This document shows positions 1 through 9,538 of a DNA stretch of 64,000 bases, piece after piece (positions within the stretch are counted from its first letter, which is position 1; the number at the start of each line of letters is the position of its first letter). This DNA is from Sulfurospirillum sp. UCH001 (GTDB lineage Bacteria; Campylobacterota; Campylobacteria; Campylobacterales; Sulfurospirillaceae): contig NZ_AP014723.1 of NCBI RefSeq assembly GCF_001548035.1, positions 1,674,001 to 1,738,000 of the forward strand, given 5' to 3'. Position numbers and translations under genes: made by a program. The notes beneath the pieces are model-generated. The model had not been told where the DNA came from, did no database searches, and worked only from the letters and a program-made list of their open reading frames with translations.

Positions 1-3000
1 GTCGTTCCTCCACAAATCATCGTTTCAACGACCTACCCAGGTGCTGATGCGATAACCCTTGAAAAAAGTGTTGCTTCTGTCTTAGAGGAAAAAATCAACG
101 GTGTTGAAAATATGCTCTATATGATGTCCACAACTTCTCCAAGTGGACTTCTTACCATGAATCTCTACTTTGAAGTCGATACCGATATGGCACAAGCAAA
201 ACTGGATGTCAACAACCGTGTACGTCTGGCGGAGAGTAAACTTCCCGATGCCGTAAAACGCCAAGGTATTGAGGTCGCTGAGCGCTCTAACGACACTTTG
301 CGTGTTTTAGTTTTGTACTCTGATGACAACCGTTATGACACTGTTTTTATGTCTAACTACGCCATCAACAACATTCTTGAAGAGTTCAAACGTATCCCTG
401 GTGTTTCAGAAGCCGTTGTTATCGGAAATCAAGAGTATTCCATTCGCGTATGGATAGACCCACATAAACTATCGTTTTATAATTTGACTGCCACAGATGT
501 TATCAATGCTATTAAAGCGCAAAATGAACAGTACCCTGTAGGGCAAATTGGGCAAGAACCACTAGAGAAAAATCTCGCATTTACCTATACCGTAACGTCT
601 TCAGGAAGACTTAGTTCTCCTGAAGAGTTTGAACAAATCCTCGTTAAAACCAATTCAGATGGTTCATCTTTAAGACTTAAAGATGTTGCTTCTTTAGAGC
701 TCGGTTCTGAGCGTTACTATTTTAAAGGTATTTTCAATAAAAAACCAACCTCAATGATTCGTATTACGCTCACGTCCAAAGCCAACGCTTTAGATGTTTC
801 AGACTTACTGGATAAGAAAATTGAAGAGATTAAAAAGAGCTTTCCTGAAGGGCTCAAAGTTGATGCGACGTATGACCCTACTCAATTTGTAAGAGCTTCC
901 ATCAAAGAGGTGATTGAAACGCTTTTAGAAGCTGTTGTATTGGTCGTTTTTGTTGTCTATCTCTTTTTGGGAAATATCAGAGCGACCATCATTCCTGTAC
1001 TTGCTATCCCTGTTTCGATTGTAGGAACCTTTGCAGGTTTCTATGCCACAGGTTTTTCCATCAACCTACTGACTCTTTTTGGCTTAACGCTCGCCATCGG
1101 TCTGGTGGTCGATGATGCCATTATTGTTATTGAAAACGTTGAGAGGATTCTGCGAAAAGAAGCACTCAGTGTTAAAGAAGCGACCATTAAGGCGATGCAA
1201 GAGATTACAGCACCTGTTTTAGCCATCGTTCTTGTATTAAGTGCTGTTTTCATCCCTTCCGCATTCATGGGAGGGCTTAGTGGAACGATGTCACGTCAAT
1301 TTGCCATCACCATTGTTATCTCCGTTGCCATTTCAGGTCTTGTTGCGCTTACACTGACTCCTGCTCTTTGTTCATTGCTTCTTAAACATGAAGAAGAAGA
1401 GCCTATTTGGATCATTCGTAAATTTAACGCTATGTTTGATTATATTACGCACCATTTTGGACAGATCGTTCAAACAACCATTCGTTATAGCCTTTTGAAT
1501 CTTCTTATTTTTGGCATTATGATTTTTGCGATTACAAAGCTTATGCACGTCATTCCATCAGGACTCATTCCTAAAGAAGATAAAGGAACCTTTTTTGTGG
1601 TCAGTAGCCTACCCGCTGCGGCTTCACTCTCACGTACCCATGAAGTAAACATCGAAGTTGGCAACATTGCATTGCAACATCCAAGCGTCAAAAAAGTCGG
1701 CGGTTTTTCAGGAAGTGATTTTAGCTCCAAAGCATACACAACGGAAGCTGGATATAGCTATGTTAAACTAGCACACTGGGATGAGAGAAAAGAGGCAAAT
1801 CAAACAATTGATGCTATCTCCAAAGAAGTTATCCAAAAAATTTCTACCAATAAAGAAGCACGTGTTGCAGCGGTTTCTCCATCAACCATTAGCGGTCTTG
1901 GCGTTGCGGGTGGTTTTGAAATGTATGTTCAAGATAGAGGAAGCGGCAATTACCATCAACTTGAAACCTATGCAAGAGAGATTGTACAACGTGCAAATGA
2001 ACGCAAAGAACTGCGTTCTGTAAGAAGTACACTCAGCTCCAGTACCCCACAGTATCAACTCATTGTCAATAACCAAAAAGTCAAAGCATATGGCATTGAC
2101 ATTGCCGATGTTTATTCAACGATTCAAGCTGTTTTTGGTAGTGTCTATGTGAATGACATTAACCTTTTTGGGCGAAATTATCGCGTCAATGTTCAAGCCA
2201 AAGGCGACTTTAGAGAGGACAATAAAAATTACAATGATGTTTTCATGCGTTCAAGCGACGGAAACCTTGTCTCGTTAGGCGATCTTGTTTCATTTAAACG
2301 TGTGGTCAATCCAAGCATTACAAAACGCTTTAACATGTTTCCATCTGCGCAAATTTTAGGGGAAACCAATGTAGGATACTCCTCAGGAGAGGGACTTAAA
2401 ATCATGGAAGAGATCGCAGCTGAAGTTCTTCCAGATGGTTACTCTATCGCATGGGGTGGTGCTTCGTTGCAAGAAAAGAAATTGATGGAAACAGGCAATC
2501 TCTCATTTGTCTTTGCTATTGTTTTTATCTTCCTCATCTTAGTGGCACTGTATGAAAGCTGGATGATCCCTTGGGCAATTGTTTTAGCCGTTCCATTCTC
2601 ATTACTGGGAGCAGAACTGTTTATCTGGCTCAGAGGGCTTCAAAACGACATCTATTTCCAGATTGGTCTTATCACTCTTGTTGGACTTTCAGCCAAAAAT
2701 GCCATCTTGATGGTGGAATTTGCATTGCAAAAAATCGAAGAAGGTTACAGTCTCATTGATGCAACTATTGAAGGGGCAAAAATTCGTTTCAGACCCATCA
2801 TTATGACCTCGTTTGCATTCATCGCAGGAACATTGCCCCTAGCGCTTAGCTCAGGTGCAGGAGCCAATAGCCGCCATGTTATAGGTACAACCGTTGTGGG
2901 TGGTATGGTCACACTCACTCTCATCGGCGTTTTTTTTACACCACTCTTTTTCTACTTGCTTATGAAACTAAAAGAAAAAATCTCACTTGCGTTCAAGTCC

Positions 3001-3003
3001 TAA
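1..3003 (+). CDS. RND family efflux pump inner-membrane subunit (5' partial)
   Basis: Proton-driven tripartite efflux pump subunit of the AcrB/MexB/CmeB family (HAE1 group). The frame is open from base 1, and the first visible residues (VVPPQIIVSTTYPGADA) match the start of the AcrB porter domain, so roughly 35-40 N-terminal residues including TM1 lie outside the window; the ATG at 112 is internal. The proton-relay residues are present: an Asp-Asp pair in TM4 (GLVVDDAIIV) and a Lys in TM10 (GLSAKNAILM). The outer-membrane and adaptor partners are not visible and should lie to the left. The 3' end overlaps the convergent LysE-family gene by 21 bp. Substrate cannot be read from sequence. Confidence 0.93.
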   Translation, partial: VVPPQIIVSTTYPGADAITLEKSVASVLEEKINGVENMLYMMSTTSPSGLLTMNLYFEVDTDMAQAKLDVNNRVRLAESKLPDAVKRQGIEVAERSNDTLRVLVLYSDDNRYDTVFMSNYAINNILEEFKRIPGVSEAVVIGNQEYSIRVWIDPHKLSFYNLTATDVINAIKAQNEQYPVGQIGQEPLEKNLAFTYTVTSSGRLSSPEEFEQILVKTNSDGSSLRLKDVASLELGSERYYFKGIFNKKPTSMIRITLTSKANALDVSDLLDKKIEEIKKSFPEGLKVDATYDPTQFVRASIKEVIETLLEAVVLVVFVVYLFLGNIRATIIPVLAIPVSIVGTFAGFYATGFSINLLTLFGLTLAIGLVVDDAIIVIENVERILRKEALSVKEATIKAMQEITAPVLAIVLVLSAVFIPSAFMGGLSGTMSRQFAITIVISVAISGLVALTLTPALCSLLLKHEEEEPIWIIRKFNAMFDYITHHFGQIVQTTIRYSLLNLLIFGIMIFAITKLMHVIPSGLIPKEDKGTFFVVSSLPAAASLSRTHEVNIEVGNIALQHPSVKKVGGFSGSDFSSKAYTTEAGYSYVKLAHWDERKEANQTIDAISKEVIQKISTNKEARVAAVSPSTISGLGVAGGFEMYVQDRGSGNYHQLETYAREIVQRANERKELRSVRSTLSSSTPQYQLIVNNQKVKAYGIDIADVYSTIQAVFGSVYVNDINLFGRNYRVNVQAKGDFREDNKNYNDVFMRSSDGNLVSLGDLVSFKRVVNPSITKRFNMFPSAQILGETNVGYSSGEGLKIMEEIAAEVLPDGYSIAWGGASLQEKKLMETGNLSFVFAIVFIFLILVALYESWMIPWAIVLAVPFSLLGAELFIWLRGLQNDIYFQIGLITLVGLSAKNAILMVEFALQKIEEGYSLIDATIEGAKIRFRPIIMTSFAFIAGTLPLALSSGAGANSRHVIGTTVVGGMVTLTLIGVFFTPLFFYLLMKLKEKISLAFKS

Positions 3004-3615
3004 AAGCCCAAAGCCAAGAGCGATGAAAATCGCTCCGCTGATGCGGTTAAACCATAAGGCTCTTTGATGGGTCATAAACCACGATTTTAGGCGCTTTGCG
3101 AAAAAAGCATAGCTCATTAATGTTAAAAATGAGAGTATCATAAACGTCACTGTTAAAATGAAAAACTGCTCTAAAAGGGGTGATTCTGGGGTTAAAAATT
3201 GTGGAAAAAGTGCAGTAAAGAAAATAATCGGTTTGGGATTGGTAATGCACACTAAAAACCCTTTTTGAAAAATTTTCGCATAGTGTGCAACACTTTTTTT
3301 ATGTGTGAGTTCAACCTGTTTAAAAATATTACTCAATGTCCTAAACTGCTTCATTCCTATGTAAATCAGATAACAGGCCCCAAGAATTTTAAACGCTAAA
3401 AAAAGCACCAACGAGGTTTTTAAGATAACGCCCAGACCAAGCATAGCAGCACTAGAAAGCACAAACAGCCCTATGACATTTCCAAACGTTGAAAATGCTG
3501 TGGCTTTGAGATCATATATCACAGAATTGTTGATAGCCAAAAGTACCGCTGGACCAGGACTTATAATAGCAATAAGTGCAACAGAAACATACAATATCCA
3601 TGTGTGCAATTCCAT
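2983..3615 (-). CDS. LysE/RhtB family amino-acid exporter
   Basis: Small integral membrane exporter of the LysE/RhtB superfamily, about 210 residues with roughly six hydrophobic segments, usual for the family. The N-terminal signature (AIISPGPAVLLAINNS) is the typical conserved helix with its Pro-Gly-Pro. I chose the ATG at 3615, which has an AAGAGG Shine-Dalgarno 6 nt upstream; an upstream in-frame ATG at 3639 lacks one and runs into the ars promoter region. The gene is convergent with the RND pump and overlaps its last codons. Substrate is probably an amino acid or derivative, not identifiable here. A second, argO-like LysE member lies at 13210. Confidence 0.85.
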   Translation of the reverse strand: MELHTWILYVSVALIAIISPGPAVLLAINNSVIYDLKATAFSTFGNVIGLFVLSSAAMLGLGVILKTSLVLFLAFKILGACYLIYIGMKQFRTLSNIFKQVELTHKKSVAHYAKIFQKGFLVCITNPKPIIFFTALFPQFLTPESPLLEQFFILTVTFMILSFLTLMSYAFFAKRLKSWFMTHQRALWFNRISGAIFIALGFGLLGLERK

Positions 3616-3656
3616 CTTAGCCTCTTTTTTTCTCAACATTATAACTTATTAAATAC

Positions 3657-3696
3657 ATCAATATATCTTGATATGAAAATTCTATTGTGCTATACT
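3657..3696 (+). promoter_or_regulatory. Promoter and probable ArsR operator of the ars operon
   Basis: A sigma70-type promoter is visible: TTGATA at 3668-3673 and TATACT at 3691-3696 separated by 17 nt, about 28 nt upstream of arsR. The -35 hexamer lies inside an inverted repeat ATCAA-N6-TTGAT (3657-3672), which resembles ArsR/SmtB-family operators. ArsR bound there would block RNA polymerase; this is inferred from position and family. Confidence 0.65.
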
Positions 3697-3723
3697 TTTC
3701 AAAATTTAACTGTGAGAAGTTCT

Positions 3724-4038
3724 ATGGAAACCTTTTTAAAAACTGTCGGTGCACTCAATGACGAAACACGCTTACAAATTCTACGCTTTATACATAAAAA
3801 TGGTGAAGTGTGTGTTTGTGAAATAGAAGAAGCCTTTTCAATGATTCAGTCACGTGTATCAAGGCATCTTAAAATTCTTAAAGATGCGGGCTTTCTAAGG
3901 GTTGACCGTCGTGGAAAGTGGGCGTATTATCAGGTTCGCTCACCATTAGATCGTTTTAGACTCGAATGTTTAGAAGAGATCAGTTATTTAGAGATGCCCT
4001 TACTTACCTCTTTGTGTGCCTGTAAAGATACAAAATGA
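3724..4038 (+). CDS. arsR: ArsR family metalloregulatory repressor
   Basis: Winged-helix repressor of about 104 residues that should release the ars promoter on binding As(III) or Sb(III). The metal-site motif is visible as GEVCVCEIEEAF (Cys-Val-Cys in helix alpha3, as in E. coli ArsR ELCVCDL), followed by the recognition helix SRVSRHLKILKDAGFL and the wing. An additional Cys pair lies near the C-terminus (SLCACKDTK). The ATG at 3724 has a GAGAAG upstream and gives the normal family length; the longer open frame from 3604 would read through the promoter. It overlaps arsB by ATGA, so the two are translationally coupled. Confidence 0.93.
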   Translation: METFLKTVGALNDETRLQILRFIHKNGEVCVCEIEEAFSMIQSRVSRHLKILKDAGFLRVDRRGKWAYYQVRSPLDRFRLECLEEISYLEMPLLTSLCACKDTK

Positions 4039-5288
4039 TCCTTGCCTTTAGCCTTTTTCTTATCACCCTTCTTTGTGTTATTATTCAACCACGTGGGCTA
4101 CAGATCGGTACGTCTGCCATTATTGGAGCAGGTGTTGCTCTTCTTTTGGGCGTTGTGAGTTTTTCCGATGTTTTAGTAGTCACAAGCATCGTTTGGGATG
4201 CAACACTTGCTTTTATCGGCATTATCATTCTCTCATTGGTTCTTGATGAAATCGGTTTTTTCGAGTGGTGTGCGATCTGGATGGCAAAATTTTCTAAAGG
4301 CAATGGACACTTGATGTTTGTCTATTCGCTTCTTCTAGGCTCCATCATCTCCGCTTTTTTTGCGAATGACGGTGCGGTGCTCATTCTCACCCCTATTTTG
4401 CTCGCTAAAATGCGCATCTTAAAACTTGAGCCTAAAACCATTGTGGCTTTTTTACTCGCGGGTGGATTTATCTCAGACTCGGCTTCGCTTCCATTTATCT
4501 TTTCAAATCTTACCAACATCGTTACCGCCAACTATTTTCATATTGGTTTTGCTCAATACCTCAGTACTATGTTGTTCCCTTACATTATAAGTACCTTTGT
4601 ATCGGTAGCTATTTTATGGCTTTTTTTACGCAAGGACATCCCTTCGTATGTCAATGTAGAACTGCTGCATAATCCTGATGATGTGTTAAAGTCTAAACCG
4701 CTTTTTTACCTCAGTTGGTTTTTTATCGCAGCGTTGATGGGAAGCTACTTTGTGGGTGAACTTTACCATGTCCCTATTAGCTTTATTGCCCTAGGTGGGG
4801 CACTTCTTTTTCTTGCCATTGCGACCTATTTCAAGGCTGCAAAACCATGGATAACGATTAAAACTGCTCCGTGGCAAGTGGTATGGTTTAGCATCGGACT
4901 TTACATCGTTGTGTATGGACTTAAAAATGCAGGGCTTACAGAGTACCTGACTCACATTCTCAATGAGCTCAATGCACAAGGCAACACTATTGCTATCGTC
5001 GGAACAGGCTTTATTGCAGCTATTTTGAGTGCTATCATGAATAATCTTCCAAGCGTGATGATTATGGATATAGCCCTTCATGACATCCCAAACTCTGCCC
5101 TAGCCTACGCCAACATCATCGGCTGTAATCTAGGACCAAAGATGACTCCTTTTGGTTCTCTTGCAACCCTTTTATGGCTTCATGTCATGGCAAAAAAAGG
5201 GGTAAAAATCAGCTTTTGGGAGTACTCAAAGTTTGGGCTTATCGTTACACCACCAATTCTTTTGATCGTACTTTTGAGTTTGGTTTAA
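4035..5288 (+). CDS. arsB: Arsenite efflux permease ArsB
   Basis: Inner-membrane arsenite/antimonite exporter of the ArsB family in the ion transporter superfamily: 417 residues, ten or more hydrophobic segments, with the ArsB-like stretches FFANDGAVLILTP and AIMNNLPSVMI. It overlaps arsR by 4 bp and is followed 10 bp later by arsN2, so the three form one operon. No arsC reductase or arsA ATPase is visible nearby, so this operon alone fits As(III) export rather than arsenate detoxification. Confidence 0.93.
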   Translation: MILAFSLFLITLLCVIIQPRGLQIGTSAIIGAGVALLLGVVSFSDVLVVTSIVWDATLAFIGIIILSLVLDEIGFFEWCAIWMAKFSKGNGHLMFVYSLLLGSIISAFFANDGAVLILTPILLAKMRILKLEPKTIVAFLLAGGFISDSASLPFIFSNLTNIVTANYFHIGFAQYLSTMLFPYIISTFVSVAILWLFLRKDIPSYVNVELLHNPDDVLKSKPLFYLSWFFIAALMGSYFVGELYHVPISFIALGGALLFLAIATYFKAAKPWITIKTAPWQVVWFSIGLYIVVYGLKNAGLTEYLTHILNELNAQGNTIAIVGTGFIAAILSAIMNNLPSVMIMDIALHDIPNSALAYANIIGCNLGPKMTPFGSLATLLWLHVMAKKGVKISFWEYSKFGLIVTPPILLIVLLSLV

Positions 5289-5298
5289 AAGGAAAACT

Positions 5299-5733
5299 AT
5301 GGAATTAATACTACGTAAAGCACAGGAAAATGAATACCGAGCAATCATTCATCTGCTCGCATCCAACGATCTTCCAACAGCAGATATCTATGAGAAAAAT
5401 ATCACACTTTTTGTAGGAGTGCATGGCTCTGAAATCATCGCTACTATCGGGATAGAAACATACGGAAATGTGGCGCTTTTACGTTCATTGTGTGTAAAAG
5501 AAGGATATAAAAACCAAAAAGTGGGCGAAAAGATGCTCTCTTATCTTATCACCCTGTGTAAGCATGAAAATATTGAAGCGCTTTATCTACTGACCAGAAC
5601 CGCAGAGCACTATTTTCTACGTCATGGATTTGAGAAAATCACACGTGAAAACACACCTTTACACATTCAACAAACACGTGAATTTAAAGATATCTGTCCT
5701 TCATCTGCTGTTATTATGTGCCTTAAACTTTAA
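5299..5733 (+). CDS. arsN2: Arsenic-resistance GNAT N-acetyltransferase, ArsN2 type
   Basis: GNAT acetyltransferase of 144 residues. The pattern LLRSLCVKEGYKNQKVGEKM holds the acetyl-CoA site (a variant of the usual Q/RxxGxG/A), and LYLLTRTAEHYFLRHGF plus the C-terminal CPSSAVIMCLKL match the ArsN2 family found in ars operons. Related ArsN enzymes acetylate organoarsenical antibiotics such as arsinothricin; whether this one does is inference. It has a good AAGGA Shine-Dalgarno and sits 10 bp after arsB. A hairpin overlapping its stop codon probably ends the operon. Confidence 0.8.
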   Translation: MELILRKAQENEYRAIIHLLASNDLPTADIYEKNITLFVGVHGSEIIATIGIETYGNVALLRSLCVKEGYKNQKVGEKMLSYLITLCKHENIEALYLLTRTAEHYFLRHGFEKITRENTPLHIQQTREFKDICPSSAVIMCLKL

Positions 5734-5743
5734 TGTTTAAGGC
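5720..5743. terminator. Bidirectional terminator hairpin between arsN2 and the PAS gene
   Basis: Perfect 9-bp inverted repeat GCCTTAAAC / GTTTAAGGC with loop TTTAAT. It covers both stop codons of the convergent genes and is followed by a T-rich stretch on the plus strand. Confidence 0.6.
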
Positions 5744-6144
5744 TTTATTCTTTGTTGCTTATACATTTCCAACGTGGTTCTAAGTTCATCGATATCGGTA
5801 TGCGTTCCTACAACTTTTGTAGGATATCCATTTGGATTGTACGCAATGACTTTAGCTTGATCAAGCACCCATTTATAACTTCCATCTTGGCAGAGCATAC
5901 GATGCTGATGTTGGTAATGCTTTGTTCGACCACTTAAAAGGGCAGTAAGTTCATTCAGACAATAGGTCAAATCATCAGGGTGAATGAGAGACATCCACCT
6001 ATCTTTCGTCTGTTCGAATTCTTTTACATCATAACCTAGCATTGTAATCCATTGTGGCGATAAAGAGATCAGATTTGCGATAGGATTCCACTCCCAAAAT
6101 CCGTGTCCTACGCATTCTAACATATCGATATACTCTTTTCTCAT
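5737..6144 (-). CDS. Stand-alone PAS domain protein
   Basis: About 135 residues, essentially one PAS_3-type fold with PAC tail: GHGFWEWNPIANLISLSP at the start, the core WMSLIHPDD, and GSYKWVLDQAKVIAYNPNG followed by VVGTHTDIDEL. No kinase, cyclase or methyl-accepting domain is attached, so it would have to act through a partner. I prefer the ATG at 6144, which has AAAGG 9 nt upstream; a TTG at 6150 is the alternative. It is convergent with the ars operon and separated from the HPP gene by about 90 bp. Ligand and partner unknown. Confidence 0.75.
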   Translation of the reverse strand: MRKEYIDMLECVGHGFWEWNPIANLISLSPQWITMLGYDVKEFEQTKDRWMSLIHPDDLTYCLNELTALLSGRTKHYQHQHRMLCQDGSYKWVLDQAKVIAYNPNGYPTKVVGTHTDIDELRTTLEMYKQQRIKP

Positions 6145-6236
6145 CGTCAAATACCTTTCATTCTACATGTTTTTACGATGGGATTGTACACTGCCAATGT
6201 GACATTTGCGTTATATTTATTGCGATAGAAAAATTT

Positions 6237-6788
6237 TTACCACCAATACGTAGGATAATGTCTTTGGCTGTTTGAAGAAAGGTTATTGACAAGAAGAGCG
6301 ACAAAAAGCATAATCACTGCACCAAGCCCAATAGGCGTAAATGGATAGAGCCAGCCTAAAGAATGAATATGTTCATTTCCCATGATATAAATCAGTGCAG
6401 TAGCACCGCCTGGTGGGTGCATTGTACGACTAAAATGCATCACCATAATCGAAAGTGATACACTCAGTGCACACAAGAGTTCTATGGAAAAAAGTGGTGA
6501 AAAAAACTTCATCAAAAAAACAGCAACAAATGCTGAGAGCATATGTCCACCAATGATATTACGTGGTTGCGAAAAATCGGCTTGAGGCGCACCATAGATT
6601 AAAACAGCTGACGCACCAAAAGATCCTAATAAAAAAAATGTCTCTTCAATGGCGAAATAATATCCGAATATTGCGACAAAATAGATACCTAAAAAAGCAC
6701 CAACACCTGACCAAAGGATTTTGCTTAAAGGTTTTCTAGATGGTGGTTTTGACTTTGCTTTCATTCTTTCAACATAACTTTTTACCAC
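6237..6788 (-). CDS. HPP family integral membrane protein
   Basis: 183-residue protein with four hydrophobic segments and the family signature HPPGGATAL (residues about 123-131), preceded by FGASAVLIYGAP. HPP proteins are inner-membrane proteins; some plant and cyanobacterial members are linked to nitrite transport, but the function here is not established. Start is GTG at 6788, supported by a very strong GGGGGAG Shine-Dalgarno 5 nt upstream; the ATG eight codons in has a weaker site. It stands alone between the PAS gene and the divergent chemoreceptor. Confidence 0.82.
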   Translation of the reverse strand: MVKSYVERMKAKSKPPSRKPLSKILWSGVGAFLGIYFVAIFGYYFAIEETFFLLGSFGASAVLIYGAPQADFSQPRNIIGGHMLSAFVAVFLMKFFSPLFSIELLCALSVSLSIMVMHFSRTMHPPGGATALIYIMGNEHIHSLGWLYPFTPIGLGAVIMLFVALLVNNLSSNSQRHYPTYWW

Positions 6789-6961
6789 TCTTTTACTCCC
6801 CCAAAAAAATTTGGTTATTGTAAGAAAATTGACGATTTTTTGGCATGACTCACATCAAGCTTTTTTATCTTTGTTTTCTTAATTTTTCTTTTAAATTTAC
6901 ATATAATTTACACAAGTTCATTACCATGCGCCCTTAAATTTCTCTATATAAAAGGAATCGC

Positions 6962-8575
6962 ATGTCATTTTCGACAATTAAAGGTAAATTAACACTTCTT
7001 CTCGTTGTTTTAGCATTAGGATTTTGTGCGCTAGGGTATGAAATCATTAAAGAAGGAAACGATGCAAAAATGGCAGCTACAAGGCTTGTCACGATAGCCA
7101 ACATTGAAAAACTGACATTAGAGCTTCGTATTGAACAGCGAAACTATCAAGTAAACTTTCAAGCCAAAAATCTAGAGCAGTATGAGAAGATTCATCAACA
7201 ACTTTTAAAAGATCTGGACGATCTTAAACGTATGCTTCTTAGCAAAGTCAATCATGACCGCATAGACATCATCAAAAAACTTCTTACAGAATGGCACACC
7301 ATCAATGCCCCTCGTATGGCACTCTATACAAAACACGGTAAAGAGATTTATGATGAACACTTTGCACAAAATCATAAAGAAGATGCCAAAAAACTAGAAG
7401 AGCTCTACAAACCAAGTACGGAGGCATACAATCTTCTGCTTGATAAATTTGAAGAGTTAGCTGAAGAGGTTAAAAAATCAAACTTTAATCGCCTCAATAC
7501 GAACAAACTTATGTCTGAAATCGCACTTACAGTGGTTATGCTCATTGTTTTCACGATCTTCTTTTTTGTGACACGCTCTATCAAAAACTCTGTAGCCCGT
7601 GCAAAAGAGAGTTGTGAAATCATGCGTGAGAATAAAGACCTCAGTAGCCAGATCACGCTTAATACAAAAGATGAAATCAATGAGATCATGGACTCTGTCA
7701 ATAGTCTTATCAATGATGTTGCACGTGCGCTTAATGCGGCAAAAGAGAACGCCATAGAAAATGCTTCCGTTGCAGAAGAGCTTTCAAGTACCAGTCTTCA
7801 AATTGGCAAACGTGCTGAAGAAGAGGCGAAGGTAGTTTTTGAAACAACAAATGACGCTAAAGAAGTTGCTAATGCTATCGTAGATGCCAGTGTACAATCA
7901 CAAAATGTTAAAGAAAGCACATCGCACGCACAAAAGAGTCTTTTAAGTGCACAAAATCTTCTCAATGAAACGATCGCACAGCTCTCTCAAACAGCTGAGG
8001 CTGAGGCTGCTATGAATGAACGCCTGAATCATCTCTCCGTTGAAGCAGAACAGGTCAAATCGGTTCTTGATGTTATCGGTGACATAGCAGACCAAACCAA
8101 TCTTTTAGCGCTGAATGCTGCCATTGAAGCGGCAAGGGCTGGAGAACATGGTCGTGGATTTGCTGTTGTTGCAGATGAAGTACGAAAACTAGCGGAGCGA
8201 ACGCAAAAAAGTCTTATTGAAACCAATGCAACGGTTAATGTCATCGTTCAGTCTATCAGTGACATCAGTGGCGAAATGAATCATAACGCTAAGCGTATTC
8301 ATGAGCTCTCAGAGTTTTCTCACCAAGTGACTACACAAACCAACAATGCAGCAACCATTCTAAACGAAAGTGTTCAGGCTACCGATGAAGTCGTCAATAA
8401 AGCCAACAGTAACGTTAAACTTATCAAAACTGCTGTCATTGAAAAAATCGGAGAGATCAATACCCTTTCAAGCTCCAATGCAAGAAGCGTTGAAGAGATA
8501 GCAGCTGCGGCAGAGCACCTCTCTAAACTCTCTTCAAACCTTAGCCATACACTAGCACAATTCAAAACAGCATAA
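6962..8575 (+). CDS. Methyl-accepting chemotaxis protein
   Basis: 537-residue chemoreceptor: TM1 at about 8-26, a roughly 155-residue helical periplasmic sensor of the four-helix-bundle type, TM2 at about 186-205, HAMP domain to about 255, then a cytoplasmic signalling domain. The conserved hairpin tip is visible ([20 protein letters not shown], followed by [19 protein letters not shown]). It should bind CheW/CheA and control flagellar rotation or another output; the ligand cannot be predicted. No chemotaxis genes are adjacent. Start ATG has an AAGGA site; a TATAAT lies at 6902-6907. Confidence 0.93.
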   Translation: MSFSTIKGKLTLLLVVLALGFCALGYEIIKEGNDAKMAATRLVTIANIEKLTLELRIEQRNYQVNFQAKNLEQYEKIHQQLLKDLDDLKRMLLSKVNHDRIDIIKKLLTEWHTINAPRMALYTKHGKEIYDEHFAQNHKEDAKKLEELYKPSTEAYNLLLDKFEELAEEVKKSNFNRLNTNKLMSEIALTVVMLIVFTIFFFVTRSIKNSVARAKESCEIMRENKDLSSQITLNTKDEINEIMDSVNSLINDVARALNAAKENAIENASVAEELSSTSLQIGKRAEEEAKVVFETTNDAKEVANAIVDASVQSQNVKESTSHAQKSLLSAQNLLNETIAQLSQTAEAEAAMNERLNHLSVEAEQVKSVLDVIGDIADQTNLLALNAAIEAARAGEHGRGFAVVADEVRKLAERTQKSLIETNATVNVIVQSISDISGEMNHNAKRIHELSEFSHQVTTQTNNAATILNESVQATDEVVNKANSNVKLIKTAVIEKIGEINTLSSSNARSVEEIAAAAEHLSKLSSNLSHTLAQFKTA

Positions 8576-8584
8576 TAATAAAAT

Positions 8585-8611
8585 GACCAAAGAGAAAACC
8601 TCTCTTTGGTC
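8585..8611 (+). terminator. Rho-independent terminator after the chemoreceptor gene
   Basis: Perfect 11-bp stem GACCAAAGAGA / TCTCTTTGGTC with loop AAACC, starting 9 bp after the stop codon. The following T-tract is weak. Confidence 0.65.
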
Positions 8612-8667
8612 GCTTCTTTAGCATTTGTTTGCTATCATATGATATCTTATTGGGAAAGAGGTTTTAC

Positions 8668-9483
8668 ATGCTCAATCAAAGCATTTCAATCAAACTAACC
8701 CCTGTGTTTAAACCACGTGATGACGTATCGAGTGTTTTGTTGGGTTTTTGTGGCGATGCCCTATTGATGGCTATGGATGGTTCATTGCCTTCTGCAGAAC
8801 TGTTCGAGCGTTTAGGCAAACCACGTCATAGTTTCCATATCGGTGAGATAGAGCAAGAGCTCTACACTCTGCTTATTTGGGAAGAGAACATTACGCTGCC
8901 AAACGAGCTTGTCAAAACAAACCTACGTCAATTTCTAGACTTTCATCCGCCTCATCTTTTTGCGATGTTAAGCCGAGCAAAACAACTCGCACATTGGCTG
9001 TATGACAACCAGTATTGTGGACGTTGTGGCGACCCTATAGGATACTCTGAAAAGTTCTCTTCACTAACTTGCCAAAGCTGTGGTTTTACCATTTTCCCTC
9101 GCCTTTCGCCTGCGTGTATTGTGCTCATTACCAAAGGCGACGAGATCCTTCTTGCACGTTCTCCTCACTTTGAGAAAGGCATGTACAGTTTACTGGCTGG
9201 CTTTGTTGAAGCGGGCGAAAGCGTTGAGGATGCTGTACATCGGGAAATTTATGAAGAAGTGGGTCTGCGTGTTAAAAATCTTCACTATTTTGGGTCTCAA
9301 GCATGGCCATTTCCACATTCGCTGATGTTAGGCTTTTTTGCTGAGTATGACAGTGGTGAACTTGTCTTGCAAGAAGAAGAGATTGAAGATGCAAAATGGT
9401 TTACAAAAGACAACTTACCTCAACTTCCAAAACTTGCAACTATTTCAGGCATTATGATTAACCATTGGTTTAAAAACTGTTGA
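8668..9483 (+). CDS. nudC: NADH pyrophosphatase / NAD-RNA decapping Nudix hydrolase NudC
   Basis: 271-residue NudC. A four-Cys zinc ribbon (C117, C120, C135, C138: YCGRCG and CQSCGF) precedes the Nudix box (about 178-199, GFVEAGESVEDAV then REIYEEVG). The NudC-specific motif appears as SQAWPFPHS (usual form SQPWPFPxS), which places it with NADH/NAD-cap hydrolases. It cleaves NAD(H) to NMN(H) and AMP and can remove NAD caps from RNA. I use the ATG at 8668, which has AAGAGG 6 nt upstream; the longer frame from 8629 lacks a site. Single-gene unit. Confidence 0.93.
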   Translation: MLNQSISIKLTPVFKPRDDVSSVLLGFCGDALLMAMDGSLPSAELFERLGKPRHSFHIGEIEQELYTLLIWEENITLPNELVKTNLRQFLDFHPPHLFAMLSRAKQLAHWLYDNQYCGRCGDPIGYSEKFSSLTCQSCGFTIFPRLSPACIVLITKGDEILLARSPHFEKGMYSLLAGFVEAGESVEDAVHREIYEEVGLRVKNLHYFGSQAWPFPHSLMLGFFAEYDSGELVLQEEEIEDAKWFTKDNLPQLPKLATISGIMINHWFKNC

Positions 9484-9538
9484 TAATTTGTTGATCTTTT
9501 TTGGTTAAAATTGGCAAACTTTGCACGAGGAGTTTGCC

